Of a stretch of 64,000 bases of DNA, positions 9,453 to 18,329 are shown piece after piece; position 1 is the first letter of the stretch; each line of letters begins with the position of its first letter. The translations under genes were made by a program, and so were the position numbers. The notes beneath the pieces are model-generated. The model had not been told where the DNA came from, searched no databases, and worked only from the letters and a program-made list of their open reading frames with translations. Location: NCBI GenBank assembly GCA_947491945.1, contig CANLLN010000005.1, positions 170,377 through 234,376 of the forward strand. Direction: 5' to 3'. The DNA is from an uncultured Carboxylicivirga sp. GTDB taxonomy: Bacteria; Bacteroidota; Bacteroidia; Bacteroidales; Marinilabiliaceae.

Positions 9453-10892
9453 TTAAAAATACAGGTCGCGCTCGCCGGCCTTGATGCGTTCAAGGCGCTC
9501 GTTCAGCTTGCTCTTAAAACGTTCGTCATCATAGTCGCGTAAGCTATCCTCAATCAGCTTATATCCCTTTTCTTTGGTTGCCGGGGGCGCATAATCCTCA
9601 AGATACTCGGCCAGTGTAAGCAAGGCGTTGGGCTGACAGAAGCGTTTGATAAATCCGGGTACCGAAAACTCCATAAAATGTTCGCCGGTGCGCTTCAGGC
9701 GGTAGCAGGCGGTACAAAACGATGGGATATAACCATCTTCCACCAGCTCTTCCATCACCTCGTTTAAAGTGCGGTTATCACATATCTCAAACTGCTCGTG
9801 ATCCAGGTTCTGTTGCTCCTTATGGCTGGTATAGCCCTTCATCTCAATATTGGTACCGCCATCAATCTGCGACACTCCATACTGCAATATCTCATCGCGT
9901 ATAGAGCCGGGCTCGCGTGCTGTTAATATAAGTCCGGTATAGGGCACAGCCAAACGCAACACAGCTACCAGCTTGGTAAAATCAGCATCGCTAACGGCAT
10001 ATTGTTTATCCACCTCAAAACCGGAGGCTGACTGTATACGCGGAAATGAAATGGTGTGCGGCCCCACATTATAAACCGCCTCAAAGTGATTGACATGACG
10101 CAGTAGCCCCAATACTTCAAAACGCCAGTCGTAAAGTCCAAACAAGGCACCGATACCCACATCATCGATACCGGCTTCCTGCGCACGATCGAGACTTGCC
10201 AGGCGCCAGTCGAAATGTTTTTTCGTTCCCTTCAGGTGCACCTTTTCGTAGGTAGGCCGATGATAGGTCTCCTGAAAGATTTGATAGGTACCAATACCGG
10301 CTTCTTTCACTATTTTAAAGCCTTCCACATCCAGCGGTGCCGCATTGATATTCACACGGCGAATCTCGCCATTGCCACTCTTCACACCATACACCATCTT
10401 CACCGTATCGGCAATAAAGCGGGCATCGTAGCGCGGGTGTTCGCCATAAACCAGAATCAAGCGCTTATGGCCAGCATCTTCAAGCGCCGTTACCTGATTA
10501 ATAATATCCTGCTTGCCCAGGGTAATGCGTTCCTGCTTTTTATTGCTACTGCGAAAGCCACAATAAGCACAGTCGTTAATACACAGATTACCGATATACA
10601 AAGGCGCAAATAACACAATGCGCTTCCCATACACCTGCTCTTTTAATTGCTTAGCCGCCGTTTTGATTGCCTCCACCATTTCTGGCTCATTGGCATTAAC
10701 CAAAATAGCTGTCTCAGCCAAACTCAGGCGGTTCTTAGTAAGCGAACGGGCAATCACCTCATTCACCTGCTCCATAGTTGGCTGCTGATGGCTGTGCAGA
10801 ATCTCATGAATCTCATCGGCATCGATAAAATTCTCCATGGCTTTATCGGCCAATTTATATTGCTGTGTGTGATAGATTATTGACATGGGCAT
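9453..10892 (-). CDS. hydG: [FeFe]-hydrogenase H-cluster maturase HydG
   Basis: Radical-SAM tyrosine lyase that makes the CO and cyanide ligands of the hydrogenase H-cluster. The SAM-cluster motif CINDCAYC (CxxxCxxC) is at about residues 103-111. The C-terminal CTAC plus a third Cys 22 residues later (CX2CX22C, about residues 392-418) binds the auxiliary cluster that separates HydG from the thiamine enzyme ThiH, which lacks it. Length 479 aa is normal. An alternative start is the ATG at 10886. The gene is monocistronic, with its own promoter and terminator, 2 kb downstream of the hydrogenase operon. The partner maturases HydE and HydF are not in this window. Confidence 0.95.
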   Translation of the reverse strand: MPMSIIYHTQQYKLADKAMENFIDADEIHEILHSHQQPTMEQVNEVIARSLTKNRLSLAETAILVNANEPEMVEAIKTAAKQLKEQVYGKRIVLFAPLYIGNLCINDCAYCGFRSSNKKQERITLGKQDIINQVTALEDAGHKRLILVYGEHPRYDARFIADTVKMVYGVKSGNGEIRRVNINAAPLDVEGFKIVKEAGIGTYQIFQETYHRPTYEKVHLKGTKKHFDWRLASLDRAQEAGIDDVGIGALFGLYDWRFEVLGLLRHVNHFEAVYNVGPHTISFPRIQSASGFEVDKQYAVSDADFTKLVAVLRLAVPYTGLILTAREPGSIRDEILQYGVSQIDGGTNIEMKGYTSHKEQQNLDHEQFEICDNRTLNEVMEELVEDGYIPSFCTACYRLKRTGEHFMEFSVPGFIKRFCQPNALLTLAEYLEDYAPPATKEKGYKLIEDSLRDYDDERFKSKLNERLERIKAGERDLYF

Positions 10893-10931
10893 TGCGTTTA
10901 TCGGATGTTACTATACAGCACATCGGTCAAT

Positions 10932-10963
10932 CAAAATTAGCGCTTTTAGGCTAATTCAGGCAA
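10932..10963 (-). promoter_or_regulatory. hydG promoter with embedded inverted repeat
   Basis: On the minus strand TTG (10961-10963), a 21-nt spacer and TAATTTTG (10932-10939) fit the Bacteroidota promoter pattern, about 40 nt before the hydG ATG. Between and partly over the boxes is a perfect inverted repeat, AATTAGC-8 nt-GCTAATT (10935-10956), a good candidate operator. Confidence 0.65.
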
Positions 10964-11204
10964 TATATTACCCAAATTATTTCCTGAATATTCTCATATA
11001 ATCTACAGCCATTTTAACCATAACATAGATTTACTTACACTGGACAAGCCAGAAAAGCACAAGGCATCATGACTTGATTATCAGGATCATTGGCAGCTTA
11101 CTCATATTTTCTGCCAAAAAACACACGAATTTCAATTGTCAGTCACTAATACTCAAAACGATGTAAAAACGAGTGCATGGTAACCTGATTACAAATGAAA
11201 TTGA
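10964..11204. other. Intergenic stretch without recognisable feature
   Basis: The gap between the hydG promoter and the end of the next minus-strand gene is AT-rich. I see no open frame with coding character, no clear terminator and no structured RNA in it. Confidence 0.5.
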
Positions 11205-12923
11205 TTAAAAGCCAACTGGTGCACGAAAGCTATTCATCTGCATCATTTGCATCTGCTGTTGTTGCATCATCCACATACCATTGTTAGCCGAAGGTGTAGG
11301 GCCATAACCACTTACTCCGATATAGATTGGAACAATTACTTCTGCCATCACCTTGGTTTCATTGTGCTTGGCAATACGGTAACTAAATGAGCTTTTATTG
11401 ATATGCAGAAAACCATTAATTACAGCATCCAATTTTGTATCAATCGCATTTAATGCATTAAGTTCCTTCAGTTGTCCTTCTTCATCTACTACAAAACGTG
11501 CTAAAACAGTTCCCTGCGGGAAGCTCTTCCAATCCATTGATAATATTTGCTGTTTCAGGTTAAAATCGTTGAATCCATTAATTTTTAAAGGCCGATCGCA
11601 ATATTGATAAACCTTACCCCCATCATTATTACGATAGAAAACTTCTTTCAACTGATAAGCTCTGAATTTTAAATAACATTTACGTTTCCTCACCTCATCA
11701 TAGATCGTCTCTTCTCCATTTCCGTTATCATCAAGCAGATTATTGCCCAGACTGTCGCATACAGTTAAATAATAGGTGGTCATTTCTTTATCATCTTCCG
11801 GTTGAGAAAAATTACGACGAATTGCACCTGCCAATTCAGCTTTACTCCACTCATCATCATCCTTACTAATCCATTTTTTATACCAATCAATAACCGATTG
11901 TTTCTTTTCTGCAACCTGTTGCACAATGTCATAATGTAAATTCCCATTTGAATAAAAACGCCGTTCTGCAATCTCCCTTCCCTCCTCGTTAACAACTATT
12001 TTCCTCACATTTCCGTTGGGAAAATAATAGGTACTGGTCTCGCTTTTCTCATAAGGAAGAATATTTTTATAGCAATGCTCCATTACCGAAAGGCCCTCCA
12101 TGCTACTAAATGAGAGCTGCCAATACATCTTTCGACCGATATTCGCCCGGTACTTTGCAGCATCCTTATCCTCTGTTTCTACCATATAGTGGGTAAATAA
12201 TAGAGGATGTCCTGCCTTACGCTTATCCTCAAAGCTCCTTTTACGAAAATACTCACGAATTTCGGCATCTTCCGGTTTATTTATCCGATTTGTAGAACTA
12301 TACAAGGGGCTAATATCCTTTTTCCACTCAGGATTATTATCAGATACATCCTTAATAATATTATCATTTGGCTTGTGCAACAGGTAATAAATATTTACCT
12401 GCTGACCATTACTTTTTATATCAACAAACTTACAGATACTACAATCATTCTCTTCTCCCAGCACTTCAGCAAACTCCGGCTTTTTAAAGCTGATTAACTT
12501 TATATTATCATTCATCGAAAACTCCCCGCGCTTTTTTATCACATCGAAGTTTTGAATTACGGTAAATGTATCCTGCTGAATAGTAAAACCTAAACAATCT
12601 TCCGCTTTCAAGCGCTTGTTTCCTCCTATATCTGACTTCCTGGGCTTGTAAACTAATTTTCTACCATTCATTGAATACTTCACCAGTCCGTTTAAGATTT
12701 TTCCATCCTTCAGATATATCTTACCCGGCAAAAAGGAAGTTCCAACACTGAAAGTCATTTCAATTGGATCAAGGGGTGAATAATCAGGGTCGATATAGTT
12801 ATCACTAATCTTTCCACATTGATCTACAAAAAGAGAGGCTTTTCGAAATGGATCATCGCTTGTTTGGGCCAAAATTAAATGCGCCAGAAAAAGGAGCATT
12901 AGAGGAAGTATTTTCTTTAACAT
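11205..12923 (-). CDS. Secreted protein with MORN-like repeats and TonB-C-like domain
   Basis: A 572-aa protein of unknown role. A signal peptide (MLKKILPLMLLFLAHLILAQ) shows export. Residues ~290-340 hold MORN-type repeats of the YwqK kind (YYFPNGNVRKIVVNEEGREI, RRFYSNGNLHYDI). Residues ~455-545 resemble the TonB C-terminal fold seen in many Bacteroidota proteins (GTVLARFVVDEEGQLKELN). The C-terminus is a Met/Gln-rich tail (NGMWMMQQQQMQMMQMN). The N-terminal ~280 residues match nothing I know. The gene is isolated and follows a strong terminator. Codon use and base composition (fairly AT-rich) differ somewhat from the neighbouring hyd genes. Confidence 0.7.
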   Translation of the reverse strand: MLKKILPLMLLFLAHLILAQTSDDPFRKASLFVDQCGKISDNYIDPDYSPLDPIEMTFSVGTSFLPGKIYLKDGKILNGLVKYSMNGRKLVYKPRKSDIGGNKRLKAEDCLGFTIQQDTFTVIQNFDVIKKRGEFSMNDNIKLISFKKPEFAEVLGEENDCSICKFVDIKSNGQQVNIYYLLHKPNDNIIKDVSDNNPEWKKDISPLYSSTNRINKPEDAEIREYFRKRSFEDKRKAGHPLLFTHYMVETEDKDAAKYRANIGRKMYWQLSFSSMEGLSVMEHCYKNILPYEKSETSTYYFPNGNVRKIVVNEEGREIAERRFYSNGNLHYDIVQQVAEKKQSVIDWYKKWISKDDDEWSKAELAGAIRRNFSQPEDDKEMTTYYLTVCDSLGNNLLDDNGNGEETIYDEVRKRKCYLKFRAYQLKEVFYRNNDGGKVYQYCDRPLKINGFNDFNLKQQILSMDWKSFPQGTVLARFVVDEEGQLKELNALNAIDTKLDAVINGFLHINKSSFSYRIAKHNETKVMAEVIVPIYIGVSGYGPTPSANNGMWMMQQQQMQMMQMNSFRAPVGF

Positions 12924-13010
12924 AGTATGATGATTTGGTTAGATTTGATTAAAAGACTAGCAGCAGGGAAGTCAAAAATGCCACAACTTCTCGCGAAGCA
13001 AGAAAAGCCC

Positions 13011-13050
13011 AAAAGACGCAAAGTGATGACTAGTGCACTTTGCGTCTTTT
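13011..13050 (-). terminator. Strong terminator after the hydC1 end of the hydrogenase operon
   Basis: AAAAGACGCAAAGTG (13011-13025) and CACTTTGCGTCTTTT (13036-13050) form a 15-bp perfect stem with a 10-nt loop, flanked by T-runs on both strands, about 60 nt after the hydC1 stop. It would also work on the plus strand. Confidence 0.92.
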
Positions 13051-13111
13051 TTAGCAGGCATAGTGAGGAAATTCTATTTCAGATCTCCCCCTCTATTTTG
13101 AAACAGCTTTT

Positions 13112-13588
13112 TTATCGGTATTCTTCCAAAATACCCTTCACATCTTCGGCAGCCACACGGCCATATACTTTTTCGCCCACAGTAACAACTGGCGCCAAAC
13201 CACAGGCACCCACGCAACGCAGGCAGCTGATTGAGAATTTACCATCTTGTGTTGTCTCGCCCACTTTGACATTCAGGTGACGCTTAAACTCATCCAGTAC
13301 TTTCTCAGCGCCACGCACATAACAAGCCGTACCCATACATATAGAAATGGGGTGCTCGCCTTTGGGTATCATGGAGAAGAAAGAATAGAAGGTAACCACA
13401 CCATAAACATGGGCCACCGACACATTCATTTCGCTGGCTACCAGCTCCTGCACCTCAGCCGGCAGATAGCCAAATAACTCCTGGGCTGCATGCAAGGCGT
13501 TGATCAGCTCACCACCTTCATTGCCAAGTCGCTTGCAGACACCTTTTAACTCTTCCACCTTAGCGGCGGGTAATTTTATATTTGCCAT
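13112..13588 (-). CDS. hydC: NADH-dependent [FeFe] hydrogenase subunit HydC (complex 1), NuoE-like
   Basis: Thioredoxin-fold [2Fe-2S] subunit related to NuoE, 158 aa. The helical N-terminus (AAQELFGYLPAEVQELVASE) and the cluster ligands CMGTAC and CVGACGLAPVV are in the expected places. In the Thermotoga-type trimer HydC passes electrons between the flavin site of HydB and HydA. It is the last gene of the operon, separated from hydA1 by an 88-nt gap that contains a stable hairpin, and is followed by a strong terminator. Confidence 0.92.
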   Translation of the reverse strand: MANIKLPAAKVEELKGVCKRLGNEGGELINALHAAQELFGYLPAEVQELVASEMNVSVAHVYGVVTFYSFFSMIPKGEHPISICMGTACYVRGAEKVLDEFKRHLNVKVGETTQDGKFSISCLRCVGACGLAPVVTVGEKVYGRVAAEDVKGILEEYR

Positions 13589-13623
13589 TTTTACTTTTTT
13601 TTATTCGTCAGATATGAATACGA

Positions 13624-13650
13624 GTAATGAGATAAAAACTATCTCACTAC
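13624..13650 (-). other. Intercistronic hairpin between hydA1 and hydC1
   Basis: GTAATGAGATA (13624-13634) and TATCTCACTAC (13640-13650) pair at 10 of 11 positions around a 5-nt loop. There is no T-run after it on the minus strand, so it looks like an mRNA stabiliser or processing element rather than a terminator. Confidence 0.55.
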
Positions 13651-13676
13651 CCGGTACTTAGTACTGTGTATTACGA

Positions 13677-15443
13677 TTAAATTTCAACCTTCTTTTTCTT
13701 ATCGTAATAATGCGTGTGCAATAGCTCGTGCGATTTATGACCACAAGGCTCGCCTAAAAACTCCTCATACAATTTGGCGATAAAAGGGTTTTCGTGCGAC
13801 TTACGCAGCACCTTGCCCCGATCTTCTTCATAGATGGCACGCTGACGCTTCTTTAATATTTCCACATCGCCATGGTGATAAGGCTGACCACCTCCACCGA
13901 TGCAACCGCCCGGGCACGCCATTATTTCAATGGCATGAAACTGCGACTTGCCGGCTCTAATATCCTCCAGTAACTTGCGCGCATTACCCAAGCCGTGGGC
14001 AATACCAATATTAATGGGCAGGCCGTCGAAATCGATGGTGGCCGAACGAATACCCTCGAAGCCACGCAACTCTTCAAAATCAACTTTGGGCAGGGGCTTT
14101 TTGGTTTGCACCTCATAAGCCGTCCGCACAGCCGCCTCAATAACACCTCCGGTAGTTCCGAAGATAACAGCCGCACCGGTTGACTCACCCATGGGCTGAT
14201 CGAAATCATCCTCTTCCAGGGCTTCAAAATTGAGGTTGGCATTGCGTATCATCTGCGCCAGCTCACGGGTAGAGATGGACAGGTTAACATCGGGGTCGCC
14301 ATCTACTTTAAACTCATCGCGCGAGCACTCATATTTCTTGGCCAGGCAAGGCATTACCGACACCACTACCACATCTTTACGCTCCTTCTTCAGCTGATCG
14401 GCAAAATACGTTTTGGCAATGGCGCCAAACATCTGCTGTGGCGACTTGGCAGTGGACGGAATATCAATCATATCGGGGAACTGATGCTCAAAGAAATTGA
14501 CCCATCCGGGACAGCAGGAGGTTAAAATGGGCAGCTTCACATCCTTATCCCCGTTCAGATGAGCATTCAAGCGCCCTAACAGCTCAGTGCTTTCTTCCAT
14601 TATGGTGAGGTCAGCCGCAAAATCAGTGTCAAAAACATGGTCAAAGCCCAGCTTGCGCAATGCCGACACCATTTTTCCGGTTACCAAGGTACCCGCTTCC
14701 ATGCCAAACTCCTCGCCCAAAGCAGCACGTACGGCAGGCGCTGTTTGCACAATCACTGTCTTAGTGGGATCCACAATGGCATCCATCACCTTCGCCGAGC
14801 TGTCACGCTGTGTTAAGGCACCCGTGGGGCATACCGCCACACACTGACCACAGAAAGTACAGGCCGAGTGATCCAGATCCATCTCAAAGGCCGGTGCCAC
14901 CACCGACTCAAATCCGCGGTTAATGGCTGAGAGCACACCCACCGTCTGTACTTCGTTACAGGCCGTTTCACAACGACGACACATGATGCACTTCTCCATT
15001 TCGCGCACGATGGCCGGTGACTCGTCACTCTTGTAAGTATTTTTCTCACCCTGATAGCGTACCTCACGGATACCCAGCTTCTGGGCCAGCGACTGCAAGT
15101 CGCAATCGCCCGACTTGGCACACACCAAACAGTCGAAGGGATGATCAGACAGGATTAACTCCATGACTGTACGGCGGGCATTGACAACACGCACCGAGTG
15201 GGTATTTATCTGCATACCTTCGGTACACTCTGTTTTACAGGCCGGTGCCAGATTACGACGTCCTTCCACCTCCACCACACACACCCGGCATCCACCGGGC
15301 TTGTTCTCAAAGTTCATATCATCCAGCTTCATATAACACAAAGTGGGTATATCCACCCCGATGTTTTTAGCTGCCTCCAATATGGTAGTGCCTTTCTCAA
15401 CAACTACCTTTTTATTATCTATGGTTAATTGAACGATTTCCAT
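13677..15443 (-). CDS. hydA: [FeFe] hydrogenase catalytic subunit HydA (complex 1)
   Basis: Catalytic hydrogenase subunit of group A, 588 aa. Domains in order: plant-type [2Fe-2S] (C36, C52, C55, C69); His-ligated [4Fe-4S] (H101, C105, C108, C114); two [4Fe-4S] ferredoxin clusters (CIMCRRCETAC and CTFCGQCVAVCP); then the H-cluster domain with L1 TSCCPGW (about residue 309), L2 MPCLAKKYE (about 364) and L3 MACPGGCIGGGGQP (about 509). All canonical H-cluster Cys are present. With HydB1 and HydC1 it forms an NAD-linked multimeric enzyme, probably electron-bifurcating with ferredoxin. It lies 35 nt downstream of hydB1. Confidence 0.96.
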   Translation of the reverse strand: MEIVQLTIDNKKVVVEKGTTILEAAKNIGVDIPTLCYMKLDDMNFENKPGGCRVCVVEVEGRRNLAPACKTECTEGMQINTHSVRVVNARRTVMELILSDHPFDCLVCAKSGDCDLQSLAQKLGIREVRYQGEKNTYKSDESPAIVREMEKCIMCRRCETACNEVQTVGVLSAINRGFESVVAPAFEMDLDHSACTFCGQCVAVCPTGALTQRDSSAKVMDAIVDPTKTVIVQTAPAVRAALGEEFGMEAGTLVTGKMVSALRKLGFDHVFDTDFAADLTIMEESTELLGRLNAHLNGDKDVKLPILTSCCPGWVNFFEHQFPDMIDIPSTAKSPQQMFGAIAKTYFADQLKKERKDVVVVSVMPCLAKKYECSRDEFKVDGDPDVNLSISTRELAQMIRNANLNFEALEEDDFDQPMGESTGAAVIFGTTGGVIEAAVRTAYEVQTKKPLPKVDFEELRGFEGIRSATIDFDGLPINIGIAHGLGNARKLLEDIRAGKSQFHAIEIMACPGGCIGGGGQPYHHGDVEILKKRQRAIYEEDRGKVLRKSHENPFIAKLYEEFLGEPCGHKSHELLHTHYYDKKKKVEI

Positions 15444-15478
15444 TCTTTTACGCTTTAATGGGTTATAAACTTGCCGGT

Positions 15479-17272
15479 TTACTGAATGCTGATGGCGCCA
15501 AACTTACATTTTTCATAACAGGCTCCGCACTTAATACAGATGGCCTGACTGATGACATGCGCTTCCTTCTTATCACCGGTAATGGCATCCACCGGACAAA
15601 CACGTGAACACAGGGTACAGCCGATACACTTTTCAGCATCGATTACGTACTGCATCAGCGATTTACACTGACCCGCCGGACACTTTCCTTCGTGTACGTG
15701 CGCCTCATACTCATCCATAAAATTCTCCATGGTTGACAGCACAGGGTTGGGCGATGTTTGCCCAAGGCCACACAACGATGTATCCTTGATAACATTACTC
15801 AGGTTACGCAATAACACCAGGTCCTGCTCGGTACCTTTGCCTTCAGTTAGTTTTTCCAGCATCTCATACAAACGCTTGTTACCGATGCGACAAGGGGCAC
15901 ATTTACCGCAAGATTCCTCCACCGTAAAGTCAAGGTAAAATTTAGCCACAGACACCATACAATCATCCTCATCCATCACAATCATACCGCCTGAGCCCAT
16001 CATGGAGCCACAGGCAAGCAGGTTATCGTAATCGATGGGTATATCCAGGTGCTTGTCGGTGAGGCATCCACCTGAGGGGCCACCGGTTTGCACCGCCTTA
16101 AATTTCTTACCATCCTTAATACCACCGCCAATATCGAAGATAACCTCGCGCAGGGTGGTTCCCATGGGCACTTCAATCAGGCCTACGTTATTGACCTTAC
16201 CGGCCAGGGCAAACACCTTGGTACCCTTGCTTTTGTCGGTACCAATGCTGCTGAACCATTCTGCACCTTCCTGTAAAATAACCGGAATGTTGGCATAAGT
16301 CTCCACATTGTTAACGTTGGTTGGCATACCTTTGTATCCGCTCTCCGAGGGGAATGGCGGCTTCACAGTAGGTTCACCTCTCAACCCTTCCATGGAATGA
16401 ATCAGCGATGTTTCCTCACCACAAACAAAAGCACCGGCACCATAGCGCAGCTCCACATCAAAGTCAAAGCCAGTACCAAAAATATCCTTACCCAGCAATC
16501 CGTATTCACGCGCCTGACCGATGGCAATCTTCAATCGTGATATGGCCAGAGGATATTCAGCCCGAATGTATATCAGTCCTTTATTGGCGCCCGTGCAATA
16601 GCCATTGATGGCCATAGCTTCGAGCACCGAATGAGGATCGCCTTCCAATATGGAACGATCCATGAAAGCACCGGGATCGCCCTCATCGGCGTTACACACC
16701 ACATATTTTTGCGTGGCTTCTACCTTACGGGTAATGTCCCATTTCAGTCCGGTGGGGAAACCACCACCACCGCGGCCCCGCAGACCTGAATCCGTAATGA
16801 CTTTGATGGCTTCTTCAGGACGCATCTCGGTTAATACCTTACCCAAGGCAGCATAGCCATCACGGGCAATGTACTCATCAATATTTTCAGGGTTAATAAA
16901 ACCGCAGTTACGCAGGGCAATGCGAATTTGCTTTTTGTAGAATCCCATGTCTTTCGACTCCGACACACGCTCATGTGTTTCCGGATCGGTATATAACAGG
17001 CGTTGCACCTTACGCCCTTTAATCAGGTGCTCGGCCACTATTTCGCTGGCATCTTCGGGTGTTACGTGCACGTAAAATGTATTGTCGGGCACCATTTTTA
17101 CCACCGGCCCTTTTTCGCAAAATCCAAAACAGCCGGTTCTTACAACCTGAACTTCATGCTCCAGGCTGTTTTCTTCAATAACTTTATCCAGATTACGAAC
17201 GATTTCTTCGCCACGTGAGGCACGACATCCGGTGCCTCCACAAACAAGGATATGATTTTTATATTTAGCCAT
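15479..17272 (-). CDS. hydB: [FeFe] hydrogenase flavin subunit HydB (complex 1), NuoF-like with full Fe-S extensions
   Basis: FMN- and NAD-binding subunit, 597 aa. Order of domains: N-terminal thioredoxin-like [2Fe-2S] (residues ~1-120, CGGTGC and CFGFCEKGP); NuoF core with glycine-rich LRGRGGGGFPTGLKW and CGEETSLIHSMEGLRG; the [4Fe-4S] motif ESCGKCAPCRIG; and a C-terminal 2x[4Fe-4S] ferredoxin domain (CIGCTLCSRVCP, CIKCGACYEKC). This C-terminal domain is part of the electron-bifurcating enzymes of the Thermotoga and Acetobacterium type. The gene is 10 nt downstream of the small 2Fe-2S gene and upstream of hydA1. Confidence 0.95.
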   Translation of the reverse strand: MAKYKNHILVCGGTGCRASRGEEIVRNLDKVIEENSLEHEVQVVRTGCFGFCEKGPVVKMVPDNTFYVHVTPEDASEIVAEHLIKGRKVQRLLYTDPETHERVSESKDMGFYKKQIRIALRNCGFINPENIDEYIARDGYAALGKVLTEMRPEEAIKVITDSGLRGRGGGGFPTGLKWDITRKVEATQKYVVCNADEGDPGAFMDRSILEGDPHSVLEAMAINGYCTGANKGLIYIRAEYPLAISRLKIAIGQAREYGLLGKDIFGTGFDFDVELRYGAGAFVCGEETSLIHSMEGLRGEPTVKPPFPSESGYKGMPTNVNNVETYANIPVILQEGAEWFSSIGTDKSKGTKVFALAGKVNNVGLIEVPMGTTLREVIFDIGGGIKDGKKFKAVQTGGPSGGCLTDKHLDIPIDYDNLLACGSMMGSGGMIVMDEDDCMVSVAKFYLDFTVEESCGKCAPCRIGNKRLYEMLEKLTEGKGTEQDLVLLRNLSNVIKDTSLCGLGQTSPNPVLSTMENFMDEYEAHVHEGKCPAGQCKSLMQYVIDAEKCIGCTLCSRVCPVDAITGDKKEAHVISQAICIKCGACYEKCKFGAISIQ

Positions 17273-17282
17273 AGCACAAAAA

Positions 17283-17690
17283 CTATTCTTTTTTATTCTC
17301 TTTTACTGTCTCATAATTCACCGGGATGATGCCGTCCACCAGCTCGCCGCGTATCACATATTTTTCAATAATTTCATCGGCCTTTTTATTATCCACATGA
17401 CCAAACACCACGGGAGCACTGCCCGGAAGCGTTACCTCGATGGTGGGCTCGGCATGGCAGTAACCCATGCAGCCGGTTTGTGTTACAACGGCATCGATGG
17501 CGCGATGATCCATCTCTTCAATCAAGTGGTTCATAACTTCTTTAGCACCCGAGGCAATACCACAGGTAGCCATCGACACTTTCACCTGAACCATCTTCTC
17601 AGGGTGGTCGCTTTTCTCCCGCAAGCTCACCTTGGCCTGCAATTCATCACGCATCTTGCGCAAATCAGACAGCGATTTAACTTTTGACAT
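17283..17690 (-). CDS. Thioredoxin-like [2Fe-2S] protein of the hydrogenase operon
   Basis: A 135-aa (2Fe-2S) ferredoxin of the thioredoxin fold. The basic, helical N-terminus (KSLSDLRKMRDELQAKVSLR) is followed by the cluster ligands, a single Cys in SMATCGIASGAKEVM and two in TQTGCMGYCHAEP. Similar small proteins precede hydB in many multimeric [FeFe]-hydrogenase operons (HndB-like) and may serve as an electron relay or an assembly partner. It is 10 nt upstream of hydB1. The role is inferred from context. Confidence 0.85.
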   Translation of the reverse strand: MSKVKSLSDLRKMRDELQAKVSLREKSDHPEKMVQVKVSMATCGIASGAKEVMNHLIEEMDHRAIDAVVTQTGCMGYCHAEPTIEVTLPGSAPVVFGHVDNKKADEIIEKYVIRGELVDGIIPVNYETVKENKKE

Positions 17691-17782
17691 AGCGATTGGA
17701 TATTAGTAGTTATACTTTCTTTTAGTTATTTTTTTTCAGATCTAAGTTCTGATCCTTTTCTATAAAGCATCATCCCGGATCC

Positions 17783-18328
17783 TCAATCAAATTCTATATT
17801 TAATTCCTCCAGATTTTCTCTAATCATATCTTTTAAAAAACTTGTGACGCTGGCCAGACGTATATCTACATCGCCCAACACATCCTTTACTTCTCGGGTG
17901 CTGATGGAAAAAACAGCATCATCCTGTTTTACTTCAAACACCAGATTAACCCCCTCATTGCCGGTTATCATCATGGCTGCTGTAGCGGCAATATTGCCCA
18001 TGGGCGGTCGGTCGATGTGCCGGCGTCCGAGGCGTGCGGTAACTTTGGTGCCCTTACCAATGGCTGATTCCAGCTGGAGGCTGCCACCCGTTTGTTCAGC
18101 CGTTTGCTTAATTAATGGAAGCCCCATGCCCACCTTACGTGTGCTGCGCGATGTATAAAACGGATCGCTTACACGCGTCAGTGTGGCCTCATCCATGCCC
18201 GTGCCATCATCGCATACTTTAAGGATCAGCCAGCTTGCCTCCACAGTAATCGTTAGTGTGATGTTGGCGGCCTGAGCTCTCACCGAATTTTGGACAATGT
18301 CCATAATATGCATCGACAGATCCTTCAT
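17783..18328 (-). CDS. GHKL ATPase domain protein (histidine-kinase-like ATP-binding only)
   Basis: A 181-aa protein consisting of a GHKL/HATPase_c domain: N box DIVQNSVRAQA, G1 box CDDGTGMD, and G2 box KVGMGLPLIKQTAEQTGG. It has no dimerisation/phospho-His helix, so it is not a complete sensor kinase. The C-terminal ~70 residues form a separate alpha/beta part I cannot name. The start is one base away from the stop of the PHP gene, which suggests translational coupling. Proteins of this kind accompany multimeric hydrogenases in Clostridia. It may phosphorylate a partner or bind ATP for regulation; this is inference. Confidence 0.82.
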   Translation of the reverse strand: MKDLSMHIMDIVQNSVRAQAANITLTITVEASWLILKVCDDGTGMDEATLTRVSDPFYTSRSTRKVGMGLPLIKQTAEQTGGSLQLESAIGKGTKVTARLGRRHIDRPPMGNIAATAAMMITGNEGVNLVFEVKQDDAVFSISTREVKDVLGDVDIRLASVTSFLKDMIRENLEELNIEFD

Positions 18329-18329
18329 C

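Noticed and set aside
9453..10892. Annotation as thiamine enzyme ThiH
   Set aside because: The C-terminal CX2CX22C cluster motif is specific for HydG, and the hydrogenase genes are next to it.
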